Counted from the first letter of the stretch, positions 32,487 to 43,850 are shown. The stretch is DNA of 64,000 bases from Diabrotica undecimpunctata (GCF_040954645.1 NC_092806.1:77625141-77689140), one strand, 5' to 3'. The notes: generated from the letters alone by a model not told the origin. Made by a program: numbers and translations.

Positions 32487-33875
32487 TGATATTTAAAGTC
32501 TTGGTGCGCCAAGCAATAATTAGCTAATTAATTTTTTTGATTAATTAAAATTATTTAAATGATATGATTATGACTCTATCACAATTTTTAATTCTTTTAT
32601 CTCAGGGTTAAATTCGTGCTTCAATATCTATGCTATTACATGTGAAAGGTAAGGTCCAGAGAATACCGGAATAATAAAAAACATATATGATCTAACACTA
32701 TATATTGAAATAAAAATAATGAAATAATTCACACTCAAAAGTTTTCAATAAACAAATCTCATATAAGGATTCTCAAAAATTTGTTCTCCGTACGTGAACA
32801 ATCAAAATTAATGGTACAAACAATATTAATTGAAAACTCAAATTCCCAAACTATTCTAACTCTCCTAATCAAAATATTTATATCCTTTCTAAATTACGTG
32901 TAAAAATTGTGTTATCAATAAAAGAAAAAAAACTGCAGAAAACAAAAATATCTCTCTCTGATGATGAGTGGTCCAAATCCTTGTTCCTTGTAGACTGTAT
33001 TATCTCCTCTCAACCGCTCCCTATGTAATCAGCAATCTTACAACAGATTGTTGCAAGTATATCGTCCTTAATGATCTCCTTCAAAAACAACAATCATTCA
33101 AATTATGATAGCCTTTCTCCTCTCGATAAACTGAATCTCTCGTTGGCCCGAGTGAAAAATGACTCTTGGAATATCTTCTCTTTACGATAAACTGAATCTC
33201 TCGTTGGCCTGAACAGTGACTCTTGGAATATAAGTAGGAAAATATGACTTACAATATTTTGCTGCTTCAGCTTCTGTCAGATACACTAACTCCACAAAAA
33301 CTCACTAACATTCAACACTACTGCTTGCTACATCTCGGGAACAGCCAGAGAACAATCACTCTTCGTCTTACAGACTTGGAAACCGACTGATTCTCTCTTC
33401 TCTCTCCTCAATCTCGCTAAACTTTTTCCTACATACTTATCCCACCTTTTTCAATCTCCGCCAATCAAAACTCGTCACAATTCCCCCATTTTTTCATTTC
33501 GATAACAAACAAATTTTTACCTATAATTATAAATTTCCTAAAACTTATTTACAAATAATATTTTTCTATAATTCTTAAAAACTAACAAAAACCTCTTTCT
33601 ATAATCCCTTCTATTGTCTTTAATCACTGCATTAATGTATTTCAATTGTCTTTTGATTTCACTTAAAATTATGCGGGTCACTCAAGTATAACAAAGAAAT
33701 AATTTATGCAAAGCTTACATTTTGTTTAGTACAGGTAATCCAAGAATTTAATAACTTTCCTTCTCCGAAATGTTTGTTGGATATTATCCTACTTATCTGA
33801 ATTATTTTAATGTTTTTGAACTTTGAAATATTTTTAAACAAACCAATATTTTTCTCGATTTTACATATCATAACA
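32487..33875 (-). repeat. 3' LTR of element B
   Basis: 1389 bp, from TGATATTTAAAG to CATATCATAACA. Contains the duplicated block 'AAACTGAATCTCTCGTTGGC' twice. Confidence 0.9.
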
Positions 33876-33892
33876 AATCCCCGCCATTTGAT
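33876..33892 (-). promoter_or_regulatory. Polypurine tract of element B
   Basis: Minus strand AAATGGCGGGGATT directly beside the 3' LTR. Confidence 0.6.
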
Positions 33893-33970
33893 CTGCCGAA
33901 AACTCTTTGTTAAATTTTAAAAATGACAAAAGTTTTCTAGGATCAAATTATTTCACTATGTTATTAAAAT

Positions 33971-34558
33971 CTACTTATGATACTGATAAATGTCGTGAAT
34001 GTTAAAATACCCCGTATATTGCCTGTCTTTATACGGGATTGGATACATTTTCGTTTTAAATTTTTCCAAGTATTTTCCCTTAAAAGAAAGTTCATAATTT
34101 TTAGCCACTCGGTTTACTTCATTAACAAGATCTCCATGGTTTCCTAAAATCTTCTCTATTTTCTTTCCCATGTTTTCTCCACAATTTATTTTTCTTTCAT
34201 CCTCCTTTTGTTCACATGTGTTCACTGTCCATAATACTTCTTCACAAAATTCTGGATTCTCGTCCATCAGTGCCATTTTTTCTTCTGTTTTCTTTTTATC
34301 CTCTAATTCCCTTTGGTATTCCGAGCACCATGTTTCTATTCCTTTCATTTCTCTGATGATACCTTCTTTTTCTTCCTGCTTCCATTCTGTTTTATCGTCG
34401 GTTGCCAACAATTCTTCTGTACCTTCTATTTCCTGTTTTTCTCTGGTCTCCATCTTATTTTCCTGCTTTCTTTTCGAACTCTTCTTCTTTTTCTTCCTTC
34501 TCTTTTTCTTTTCTGTTAGATCTTGTTCTTGTACTTTCGGTTTATCCTCTACAGTCAT
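33971..34558 (-). CDS. Pol remnant of element B: charged linker and RT start
   Basis: 195 codons with a Lys/Arg-rich run ('KKKRRKKKKKSSKRK'), an acidic middle, and an end 'LEKFKTKMYPIPYKDR', which is where RT begins in element A ('TYPIPFKYRKD'). The frame then runs into unrelated 'QYTGYFNIHDIYQYHK' and stops, marking the deletion junction near 34010. It lies in the -1 frame relative to gag-protease. Confidence 0.75.
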   Translation of the reverse strand: MTVEDKPKVQEQDLTEKKKRRKKKKKSSKRKQENKMETREKQEIEGTEELLATDDKTEWKQEEKEGIIREMKGIETWCSEYQRELEDKKKTEEKMALMDENPEFCEEVLWTVNTCEQKEDERKINCGENMGKKIEKILGNHGDLVNEVNRVAKNYELSFKGKYLEKFKTKMYPIPYKDRQYTGYFNIHDIYQYHK

Positions 34559-34680
34559 ATCGATTTCTTTGCGTTTTTCCTGTGCATTGATCCTTCCAGA
34601 ATTTGTTTTCCTATCTGTTTGCTTTTCTTCTCCTGTGTTGTCTGGTTCTGCTCTGATTTCCAGTTTATTTTCCGAAAAAT

Positions 34681-36435
34681 TTATGGTGATTCTTTTTTCC
34701 TCAATTCATCAATTCCCGCTATCATATCATGATTTAAATCTTCAATCACCACACATTTCATAATATGGAATTTGTTTCCCACTCTTATCTGTACTCCCAA
34801 GCCTTCGTTTACTGTCGTCAAATTTTTATTGTTTGCACCCACTAAATCAACCCTAGGAATCTTATACACAAATCTGTCCAAATTTAATTCTTTTACTAGT
34901 TTTTTATTGATTAGCGATATCTCCGATCCAGAATCAATCACAATTTTAATCGCTTTATGTTTTATAAATGCATCTAAAAATATTAGATTAGAATTAGAAA
35001 TTTGTCTGTCGTTTCCTATTGCTACATGATTCATCTCCCTTCTATTTTGTTGTTGGAAGCTCTGGTTATTTCTATCGTCCCTTTGTTCGTTAGTATTCCT
35101 ATTCGGAGGATTTTGTGCATCTCTATTCCTGTTGTGATTTTCATATGTTCTATGTTGTGTGTCATTCCTGTTATCGTAATTTTGTTGTCTATTGTAATTA
35201 TTGTAATTTCTCGGCCTATATTCGTTTGTTGATCTGGGATGTCGGTTTCTCTGGTCATAATTTGATGAATACCTTCTTTCCGGTCCATTATATTGGTCAT
35301 GTTGTCTTCTATTTCTCATTTCTTTTCTTTTCGCTTCTTTTAATTGAAGGAATTGGCACAAACTATCAATATCTTGATAGTTTCTCAAAATCACGTGATC
35401 TTCCAACGTTTCCTCAAAATGTCTGCTGATCATTTCTACCAGCTGTTCGGTAGAATATTTGTATTCTAGATATTTTGAATTGTTATATATCTGCAAAGCA
35501 TATCTTTCTTCAGATATTCCCGTTTTTTCGTGATATTTTCCATTCTGTAGCTCTTGGTTGATTTCTCTCTGTTTATTTTTCCCCCAGAAATAGTTGAGAA
35601 ATTTATTTTCAAAATCTGTCCAATTTTCAAACTCATCTTCCTTGCTTTCATACCATAACGCTGCTCCTTCTTTCAAATGGTTTCTAATTGTTTCTTTGCA
35701 ATCGTCAAAATATCTAATATGTTGTAATTTGGTTTTCAAATTTTTAACAAACGGTACTGGGTGTGTTTTCCGAATATTCCCGCCAAATTGTATTTTCGCC
35801 TCGCTTGTTCCATGGATGATAACTTCTTTTCTCTCTACCCCTCTTAGTTCAATTTCTGCCATTTGTTTTTCATTTTGCTTTAATCTTCTTTCTACTTCCT
35901 TCCTGTCTTCTTGTAGCGCCATTTCAAATTTTTCTTCTAACTGTTCTAATTCCTTTTTCTGGACAATCTTTATTTCCTTCATCGTATTTTGGATATCTTT
36001 TATCTCTGTCTCTTGTTTTGCATTCTTTATGGTTATTTCTTCTATCTGTTGTATCAGTTCTTTCTTTATCCCCTCAACACATCCTTTAATTTCTTGTTCA
36101 TAGTTTTCCAAACGCTGCTCTATATTCCTGTTATTTAGTTCTATTGCTTGTCTTGTTTCCCGTTGGTTTTCTTCCATTCTCTTTGCTGTTTCATTCATTG
36201 TTTGTTTTGTTGATTCTTGTATTTGTTGTGTCTGTAGTTGCATTAGTTGTAATATTTTCTCTATTCCTGATAATTCTTTTTTCTCCTCAACTATTGTAAC
36301 ATTTCCTTCATTATCCGATCCTTCTTCAACAATTGTTTCCTCTTCTCTGTTATCCTCCTTCCTTTCTTGCATTTTGCTTTGACTCCTTGTGGTCGACATG
36401 TTGTTTCTTTTCGTTACTGTTTTTGTCCCCGCCAA
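34681..36435 (-). CDS. gag: Gag-protease of element B
   Basis: 584 codons. Residues ~1-220 are a long Glu/Lys/Gln-rich coiled coil. A capsid-like region follows ('IQFGGNIRKTHPVPFVKNLK', 'FLNYFWGKNKQREINQELQN', 'YSTEQLVEMISRHFEETLED'), then an Arg/Asn-rich basic tail without CCHC knuckles. A C-terminal retropepsin domain has 'IVIDSGSEISLINKKLVKEL' (catalytic DSG) and 'DLNHDMIAGIDEL'. The frame stops inside the protease C-terminus. The continuation of the domain is in the -1 frame after a run of six A, so it is either a recent shift or a frameshift site. Packaging of its own RNA would explain its persistence. Confidence 0.85.
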   Translation of the reverse strand: MAGTKTVTKRNNMSTTRSQSKMQERKEDNREEETIVEEGSDNEGNVTIVEEKKELSGIEKILQLMQLQTQQIQESTKQTMNETAKRMEENQRETRQAIELNNRNIEQRLENYEQEIKGCVEGIKKELIQQIEEITIKNAKQETEIKDIQNTMKEIKIVQKKELEQLEEKFEMALQEDRKEVERRLKQNEKQMAEIELRGVERKEVIIHGTSEAKIQFGGNIRKTHPVPFVKNLKTKLQHIRYFDDCKETIRNHLKEGAALWYESKEDEFENWTDFENKFLNYFWGKNKQREINQELQNGKYHEKTGISEERYALQIYNNSKYLEYKYSTEQLVEMISRHFEETLEDHVILRNYQDIDSLCQFLQLKEAKRKEMRNRRQHDQYNGPERRYSSNYDQRNRHPRSTNEYRPRNYNNYNRQQNYDNRNDTQHRTYENHNRNRDAQNPPNRNTNEQRDDRNNQSFQQQNRREMNHVAIGNDRQISNSNLIFLDAFIKHKAIKIVIDSGSEISLINKKLVKELNLDRFVYKIPRVDLVGANNKNLTTVNEGLGVQIRVGNKFHIMKCVVIEDLNHDMIAGIDELRKKESP

Positions 36436-36778
36436 ATGTGAAATTTTACAACACTCTATATGTTTCAGAACACGACAATATTTCTCCCCAAATGTATTAA
36501 ATTTTCACGACAAATATCAAATATGCAATCAGTAAAATTCAAATAATTCAAAATAAATATAAAATGTACGATTGGTAAAGAAAATAAAATCCAATAATTC
36601 AATAGCAGTAAATATCCACTAACTACGATCAATCAATAAATCAAATTTATATTCCCTGGAAAAATTGTCAAAATACTTTCAAATTCCCTCAATGTTATAT
36701 GTTTTTATCTCTGGATCACCTGTACTTATTCCAGATCTCTTTCCCTTCCTTCAAATGTAAAGCTGCGATATTTTCAAG

Positions 36779-36797
36779 CCCCACGTTTTGGAAGCCA
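36779..36797 (-). promoter_or_regulatory. Primer-binding site of element B
   Basis: Minus strand TGGCTTCCAAAACGTGGGG resembles the tRNA-Lys-type site of element A with changes. It lies 7 bp inside the 5' LTR boundary. Confidence 0.55.
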
Positions 36798-36804
36798 GTT
36801 ATTG

Positions 36805-38193
36805 TGATATTTAAAGTCTTGGTGCGCCAAGCAATAATTAGCTAATTAATTTTTTTGATTAATTAAAATTATTTAAATGATATGATTATGACTCTATCAC
36901 AATTTTTAATTCTTTTATCTCAGGGTTAAATTCGTGCTTCAATATCTATGCTATTACATGTGAAAGGTAAGGTCCAGAGAATACCGGAATAATAAAAAAC
37001 ACATATGATCTAACACTATATATTGAAATAAAAATAATGAAATAATTCACACTCAAAAGTTTTCAATAAACAAATCTCATAAATAAGGATTCTCAAAAAT
37101 TTGTTCTCCGTACGTGAACAATCAAAATTAATGGTACAAACAATATTAATTGAAAACTCAAATTCCCAAACTATTCTAACTCTCCTAATCAAAATATTTA
37201 TATCCTTTCTAAATTACGTGTAAAAATTGTGTTATCAATAAAAGAAAAAAAACTGCAGAAAACAAAAATATCTCTCTCTGATGATGAGTGGTCCAAATCC
37301 TTGTTCCTTGTAGACTGTATTATCTCCTCTCAACCGCTCCCTATGTAATCAGCAATCTTACAACAGATTGTTGCAAGTATATCGTCCTTAATGTTCTCCT
37401 TCAAAAACAACAATCATTCAAATTATGATAGCCTTTCTCCTCTCGATAAACTGAATCTCTCGTTGGCCCAAGTGAAAAATTGACTCTTGGAATATCTTCT
37501 CTTTACGATAAACTGAATCTCTCGTTGGCCTGAACAGTGACTCTTGGAATATAAGTAGGAAAATATGACTTACAATATTTTGCTGCTTCAGCTTCTGTCA
37601 GATACACTAAATCCACAAAAACTCACTAACATTCAACACTACTGCTTGCTACATCTCGGGAACAGCCAGAGAACAATCACTCTTCGTCTTACAGACTTGG
37701 AAACCGACTGATTCTCTCTTCTCTCTCCTCAATCTCGCTAAACTTTTTCCTACATACTTATCCCACCTTTTTTCAATCTCCGCCAATCAAAACTCGTCAC
37801 AATTCCCCCATTTTTTCATTTCGATAACAAACAAATTTTTACCTATAATTATAAATTTCCTAAAACTTATTTACAAATAATATTTTTCTATAATTCTTAA
37901 AAACTAACAAAAACCTCTTTCTATAATCCCTTCTATTGTCTTTAATCACTGCATTAATGTATTTCAATTGTCTTTGGATTCCACTTAAAATTATGCGGGT
38001 CACTCAAGTATAACAAAGAAATAATTTATGCAAAGCTTACATTTTGTTTAGTACAGGTAATCCAAGAATTTAATAACTTTCCTTCTCCGAAATGTTTGTT
38101 GGATATTATCCTACTTATCTGAATTATTTTAATGTTTTTGAACTTTGAAATATTTTTAAACAAACCAATATTTTTCTCGATTTTACATATCAT

Positions 38194-38197
<4 letters not shown>
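36805..38197 (-). repeat. 5' LTR of element B
   Basis: 1393 bp, about 99% like the other LTR by eye; small indels account for the length difference. Confidence 0.9.
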
Positions 38198-38250
<53 letters not shown>

Positions 38251-38266
38251 AATATATATATATATT

Positions 38267-38332
<66 letters not shown>
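38196..38332. repeat. (TA)n microsatellite
   Basis: About 135 bp of TA with several TAAATA/TTTATA interruptions, directly beside element B. Frames reading Tyr/Ile here are not genes. Confidence 0.95.
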
Positions 38333-38337
<5 letters not shown>

Positions 38338-38377
38338 TGGGTACAATGTGGATTGTAGCTATCTTCGACATGTATCA

Positions 38378-38455
38378 TTTCTTCTTCTTTAGGTGCCGTC
38401 TTCTTAGCGAAGGTTGACGATGACCTCTGCAAAGTCTTCCCTATTTTGGGCTTTC
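38378..38455 (-). pseudogene. LINE 3' end scrap
   Basis: Minus frame 'AQNREDFAEVIVNLR' then stop, followed by an AAGAAGAAG tail, is the typical end of an RTE-type LINE. Only ~20 codons remain. Confidence 0.5.
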
Positions 38456-38470
38456 CTTATTAAACTTTAA

Positions 38471-38507
38471 AATTATACAACTAAATGTAACATTTAGTTG
38501 TATAATT
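38471..38507. repeat. 17-bp perfect palindrome
   Basis: AATTATACAACTAAATG and CATTTAGTTGTATAATT are separated by TAA. The arm sequence AGTTGTATAATTTA also occurs at 24911. It may mark a junction of two element ends. Confidence 0.65.
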
Positions 38508-39059
38508 TACGTTCACAATTAAAATATAAGAAACAAACACAATTCAAATTAAAATCGAAACAGACACAAAAACGTTTAGTTCGGTAACTGTCATTAAGGT
38601 TAAGTACCAGAATTACCAATATCGAATGTTACTGATTGACTTATGTCAGAAGATAATTAGTTCTATGGTGTTGATGTAGTAGTTGTTTATTTGAGATTTA
38701 CTGTAAAGGTGTGTTATAGTTGAAAAATTTTGAAATTACATTTTGTGCTGCATTAATTATTAATAGTTATGTGTGTCTATTTATAATGTTTGCTTTTCGA
38801 TGTGTAATAAATAAGTGTGTAAAATGTGTAAAAAATAAATCTCACTCAGATGCTCAACATCTGATTTCTTATTTATTAAATTATCCATTTAAAGATTGTC
38901 CAACTTCTTCTTGTGAAGTCCTTTAGGCACTTGTTGTGGTTTATTATCCAAATTTTCTGTACCAGCAGAATCATCTTCTTGTTTGCAATTCATAACAAAC
39001 TGACAAAAATATTTTTTTGCATACCCTTCGTTTATCTTCTCCAATTTTCAAATAATATT
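38508..39059. repeat. Inverted copy of 24943-25068 and spacer
   Basis: 38572-38672 is the inverted partner of the repeat at 24943-25068. The rest shows no recognised feature. Confidence 0.5.
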
Positions 39060-40000
39060 TTAATGTCTTAGACCTCCGTGATACATCTTCATTTTTTCAA
39101 TCCCTCTTCTTATGGTTGAACATTCTAGTTGCTGATTTTTATTAGAAGGTACACAGGAACAACGTGGTTTAAGAGATCGGCCTTGTTTTTTCACATCATA
39201 TTTCCATTCTCCATGTTCTTTCCTTCTTCCTAAGTAATTCTCACCTTTCACCCTTTTCAGTTTTTGCCTACTAGCTTGCCATTCTTCTGAACCCCTCTTC
39301 CTCTTTTTCAGCGTTTTTAATCTGTTGGCACTGGAATTGACTAATGGCAATAAGTGTGGGTTTCCATCATCTTCTGCAACGTGCGTCCTTGTTATTAAAA
39401 TATTAGGCTCACTCTCACCCACTTCAGTTTCGTCTCTTAATTCATTTGCTTCATAATTATCAGCTGAACTAATTTCATCATTATCATATTCAGGGTTCTC
39501 CGAATTTGTGGCAGCATCTAAAAAAAATAATTTGAGACTACAACAAGACCTAAAAAGAATAATTACCTTGAATAATCATCAGCTGAACTGATTTCTTTAA
39601 TGGCTTGTACGGGGTCTTCCGAATTTATAGCAACTTAAGTAAAATAATAGAACCAAAAGTTTATAACTCATAAAGGATAATTACCCGGCCATGCATCCAA
39701 ATGGGAATGTAATATTGTGGTCTCAGTTGGAATCTCAACAATAGATGTGGAAGGTATAAATTCTGGCGTATCAATCGAAACAGATAACTCATTTTGATCT
39801 GCGGTATAGTCTACCGGCACCATGGCAACATCTTCGAAGCCTGCTAGGATATTTTCGCCTTCCAATGTCTCCAATATTATATCGGAATTTTCTTAGCTCG
39901 AAGGAAGTTTCAGTTCGGAACATTCTTTTTCTTGTTTATTTTTTGCAAGTTCTACCATGAACATTCCTCTTGAACGATCCCCCCTATTCATTTTGTATCT
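39060..40000 (-). pseudogene. Multi-exon N-terminal part of a Cys-rich, TE-like protein
   Basis: Minus-strand exons with plausible splice sites. The first (about 39998-39691) starts 'MNRGDRSRGMFMVELAKNK' and has one in-frame TAA near 39895. A small exon (about 39633-39567) contains 'NSEDPVQAIKEISSADDYS'. A larger exon (about 39520-39060) contains 'NSENPEYDNDEISSADNYEA', then basic 'RKRGSEEWQASRQKLKRVKG' and 'GRSLKPRCSC', and stops at 39060. The two 'NSE.P...ISSAD.Y' segments look like a duplicated exon. The layout recalls uncharacterised insect proteins with a Cys-rich module that often accompany transposons. Function unknown. The C-terminus is missing. Confidence 0.45.
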
Positions 40001-41309
40001 ATAAAATAAAAAAAAAGATAAATATCCTTTTGCGGACAGAAGTTTATCCCAGTGATGTGTCGTAGACTTTTCAATGTATTGTACACGGATTGTCTACGCA
40101 TTGTTTACATCAGAATATTTAAGGTTGATCTGCACCCCCCAAAAGACAAACCCCAAATTCAAAAAATTTGAAAAAATTTGAGAAGGTATATGGGATGTCT
40201 AGAAGTATTTTGACAACTTTTAAACAAACTTCATGTTTTCGTTTTTGAAAAAACTCAAAAAAACTACTTTTTTCCAAGTATAAAGCGGGAAAACCAAACA
40301 TAGGATTTTGTTTATTTTGTTTACAGCATCAAGATATGATTATAAGAAATACTTATGAATTTTTTGAAAATTTTTGAATTTACAGTTTTGTTCCAATAGG
40401 AAAAAATAATATGTTTCGGCTTATAATAAAGTTACCGGTAAGAAACCGAAAATTTTTTTAATAACAACATATTTAAAACTGCAAAAGTGGAAAATATTTG
40501 CAACAAAAAGTTAAATATTTTTTCCTAAACATATGAAAAATCTCGTTAAACAAGAATTATGTCTTGAACTGCCGCCTTCAAATCGTAATGTAGGGAGATG
40601 GCTCCATCTGAAGCAATGGTAGTATTTATCATCGATAGATAGCATTACGTTCGGCTTCGAAACGCTTCAAGCAAAACGTCACACTAACAGGGTTGCCATA
40701 TCAATTACTTTGTACAACACTTTGGCAGATAACAACAAAATTTAATAGAAATGTTATCGGTTTGAACTTTGAACCGGTCATGCTGAAACTTACAGAGTTA
40801 CAGAATAGTAGATACTGCAACTTTTATTTTGAAAGTAGGATATCATAAAATTTACACTCTATAAGTAATATATCTATAAAAAAACCTATTTAGTTTTAAA
40901 AACCTATTTAGGCGTTTATGGTTAATTATTTTAGTATTTATAAAAATAGTGTTTCTTGCATAACCAGTATCGTACACAGAATTTGTCTGAGGGGGGGGGG
41001 TTTGAAATTTTTTTATGCTACCTCCATTTTGAGTCCATAAAATTTGGGTTTTAGTTTAATTTAAAGTACTAAAGATAGCAGTGCCAAAGATTCAGGTATC
41101 TATTATCCTGCCTACCAACTAAAACCACCCTCTCTTACTTGTGTGCATTTGACTGTCGCGCGCACCGTACTCCGAAAGTGGGGTGAAGACATTTTTGGAA
41201 CACTCACTTCTCTTATCTAAATCTTATCTATTGTTCTGAAACTATTTTCTTGTGGCTTTTAAAGTAATTACTATTTTAATGGGAATAAGTCAACTTGTAA
41301 ATACAATTT
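40001..41309. other. Non-coding spacer
   Basis: Holds one arm (40085-40140) of an inverted pair whose partner lies at 44795-44850, a short G-run near 40988, and no recognised gene. Confidence 0.45.
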
Positions 41310-42440
41310 ATTTTGGAGACGGCTATCGCCGTATTCCCGTTCTTCTCCGCCAATTCTGCCGGTTTAAGGCATGCTCCTCCTCCAAACCTTTCGATTCCAT
41401 CGCTCTTCTAATTCCTTCATTCCATGAGCGTCAAGTTCTACCTCTTTTTCTTCTTCCGGGGGGGCATCCATTTGTGAAGTTTTTGGGGCCAACGTTCGTC
41501 AGGCATTCTCAATAGGTGTCCAAACCATTTTGAACCTCTTTTTTTCTATTCTGTCAATGACCGTTTCTGTAGCGTTGGTCTTCCTTTCCTGGCTTGATGT
41601 TCTAGCACTTCTTCTCAAATAATCCATTTCAACTGCTAACAATCTTCTCTTCAGGTCTGCATTGACAATTGTTTATACTTCAGAGCCATAACAAAGAACT
41701 GATTCGACCATGGTTTGCCCTATTCTTTTTTTGTTCCTTTTGGAAATGTTGCGATCCCACCATAAGGAGTTCAGATATCCTACAATTTTACGTCTCTGAG
41801 TAATTCGGTGTTTAATTTCGGTTTGTCCCAAGCCGTTCTTAGTAATGAGTGCACTTAAATATTTAAATTTTTTCACTTGTTTGATTTCCACGCCTCGTCG
41901 ATCAACACTTCAAACCTTGCATCTGAATTGATAACTAAATATTCTGTTTTCTTCATGCTGACTTGTAACCCACATTTTACATATTCTCTGTATAGATTAT
42001 CATAAATTCTAGATCATAAAAATCTTGAGCTAGGACGACTTGGTCATCCGCAAAGTTCAGGAAGAACAGTACGTCATTTCTTATGGGGATTCCCATTCCC
42101 AGGCAGTGGTTTTTCCAATTATGGAGGGCTGCCTCAGTATATAAATTAAACAGTGAGTGTGACATTATGCATCCTTGTTTTAGTCCTTTAGTTACTTTTA
42201 TTGGCTCTGATAGTCTATTTCCGATTTTTAGGTAAGTAGTGTTCTCCCTGTATACTTCTGTAATTATTCCTAAAAGTATGGACTAATGTCGAGTTGTTGC
42301 CACAATTTAAGTCTTGGAACTGTATAATACGCCTTTTCTAGGTCGATGAAGGCTAGATGTACTTTGGTACCAACTACTATTCTTTTTTCTATTAATTGTT
42401 GGAGTATAAACAAGTTATTAGTGCAAGATCAAAGATCAAA
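41310..42440 (-). pseudogene. LINE reverse transcriptase C-terminal half (RTE-like)
   Basis: Minus-strand order: 'KAYYTVPRLKLWQQL', 'GCIMSHSLFNLYTEAALHNW', 'FADDQVVLAQDFYDLEFMI' (RT catalytic FADD), 'VKKFKYLSALITKNGLGQTE', 'VESVLCYGSEV'. It ends 'MPPGRRKRGRT' and 'ALNRQNWRRRTGIRR' near 41330. Several shifts and stops. The N-terminal endonuclease and RT fingers are absent. Confidence 0.8.
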
Positions 42441-42519
42441 GATTCAAACGTCAATAAACTTATTTTAACCTTCAATTGTGGCTTATTTCCATTAAAATAG
42501 TAATTAGATCTTATCTCTG

Positions 42520-42690
42520 TCATTGGCTCGGTTGGTGTTTCTCTTCTTCTTCTTTCTTTTTAATGACTGCTCGGATGTAATTGTGAACACTATTCCATTC
42601 CTCCGTACTTCCTCCAGTCATCTTCACGATCATCTCTCTTACAGTCACAGGGTTCATACCTATTTCTTTCTCTGTTTGATGAGTGAACCT
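42520..42690 (-). pseudogene. Possible LINE 3' end
   Basis: Minus frame 'MTGGSTEEWNSVHNYIRAVI' followed by a Lys/Glu tail and poly-A-like codons looks like a LINE C-terminus. Very short; low certainty. Confidence 0.3.
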
Positions 42691-43478
42691 CTGCATGGGC
42701 GACATCCCAATGAGGTCAGTCAAGACCATGTCGACAATATAGCGTCGAACTATTGGCTGACGTCAGGAAAGATGTTCCCTGAAACAGAAGATTCACTACT
42801 AGCCATTCAGGATCAGATTATACAAACCAAAAATTACCTGAAATATATCGTCAAAGACCCTCAGGTCCAGAATGACAAATGCCGATATGGATGTTAAGCT
42901 CAGGAAACCATCAAACATCTTACCGGGGCTGTCAGGCATTTGCTGCAACTGAATATAAGGAACGGCACGACTCAGTAAGAAAGATCATTCATCAAGAGAT
43001 AGCTATCAAACTGGGACTTCTTCAAACAAACCATCTTCCATATTATCAATACGTTCCTGAGAGTATACTTGACAATGACAACTACAAGCTATCCTGGGAC
43101 CGCACTGTGCTCACAGAACAAACAGTGGCACATAATAGACCAGATCTCATACTAGTTATTAAACTAAAGAGACAAATAACATTAATTGATGTGGCGATAC
43201 CCAACAACCATAATCTTCGTGTTAAACAGAACGAAAAAATCGCCACGTACAGGGATCTGGAAATTCAAATACGAAGACAGTGGAGAATGGAAAGTACCCA
43301 GACAATACCTATTATTCTCTCTACTACTGGAGTAATTCCAAAGAAACTCCTAGAAAACATAAAAAAGCTAGGTCTGAATGAACATCTCTACAAGACTATG
43401 CAGAAAGCTGTAGTACCCTCAACGTCCAGATGTGTACGAAAATTTTTGGGAGATACTCCAACATATCAAGCCACCTAG
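42680..43478 (+). pseudogene. LINE C-terminal region with zinc and endonuclease-like motifs
   Basis: Blocks 'EPLHGRHPNEVSQDHVDN', 'GKMFPETEDSLLAIQDQIIQ', a C-x2-C..H..C-like segment broken by a stop near 42896, then a 200-codon frame to 43478 with 'WDRTVLTEQTVAHNRPDLIL', 'LIDVAIPNNHNLRVKQNEKI' and 'IPIILSTTGVIPKKLLENI'. The RPD-x(n)-IDVA pattern resembles a PD-(D/E)XK-type fold. The family recurs downstream of RT in insect and vertebrate LINEs; I could not fix the clade. Confidence 0.6.
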
Positions 43479-43574
43479 GGCTCGGTAACACGGAAAGAGT
43501 CCCACCAGAGCTCAATCCTTTTGATACCGTAGGTATCTGGGATGAGTCAATTTTCCCCTTAGATGGAGTGTGAG

Positions 43575-43850
43575 CCGTATGACTAAATCTGGGATACTAA
43601 TACTCAAAAGCAAACTTAATTTCAAGCACATAGTAAAAGCAATAAACACATACGCAATACCACTTTTCACATACTCATTTGGCTTTATAAAATGGTCGAA
43701 TACGGAAACTGAAGAACTAATTAGACCAAATAGAACCGTGATAACTAAATAGGCATCAACTACCCCAAATCGTACATCCAACGCATGACACTACCACGCA
43801 CACAAGGTGAGAGAAGAACATCGTGTTTTGGAAATATCATTCACTACTTA
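43575..43850 (+). pseudogene. LINE RT thumb region, same family as 42680-43478
   Basis: 'HIVKAINTYAIPLFTYSFGF' and 'IKWSNTETEELIR' normally precede the C-terminal region just upstream. Here they follow it, so this is a second copy or a rearrangement. Stops follow at 43752. Confidence 0.6.

Larger units (their letters stand above)
32487..38197 (-). mobile_element. Non-autonomous LTR element B (Gag-protease only)
   Basis: 5711 bp with 1.39-kb LTRs (32487-33875 and 36805-38197) that differ at roughly ten sites, so insertion is fairly recent. TG...CA ends. The internal 2.9 kb encodes Gag, protease and the charged linker, then ends a few codons into RT. RNase H and integrase are gone. Element A is a decayed relative that still has these domains. 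This is the layout called TR-GAG in plants: mobilisation would need enzymes from a complete relative. No clear target duplication; both outer flanks are (TA)n. Confidence 0.88.

Noticed and set aside
34170..34763. 197-codon Ser/Phe-rich plus-strand frame, also 35594-36103 and 15271-15843 (minus)
   Set aside because: Antisense shadows of Lys/Glu-rich Gag and linker regions of the gypsy elements.
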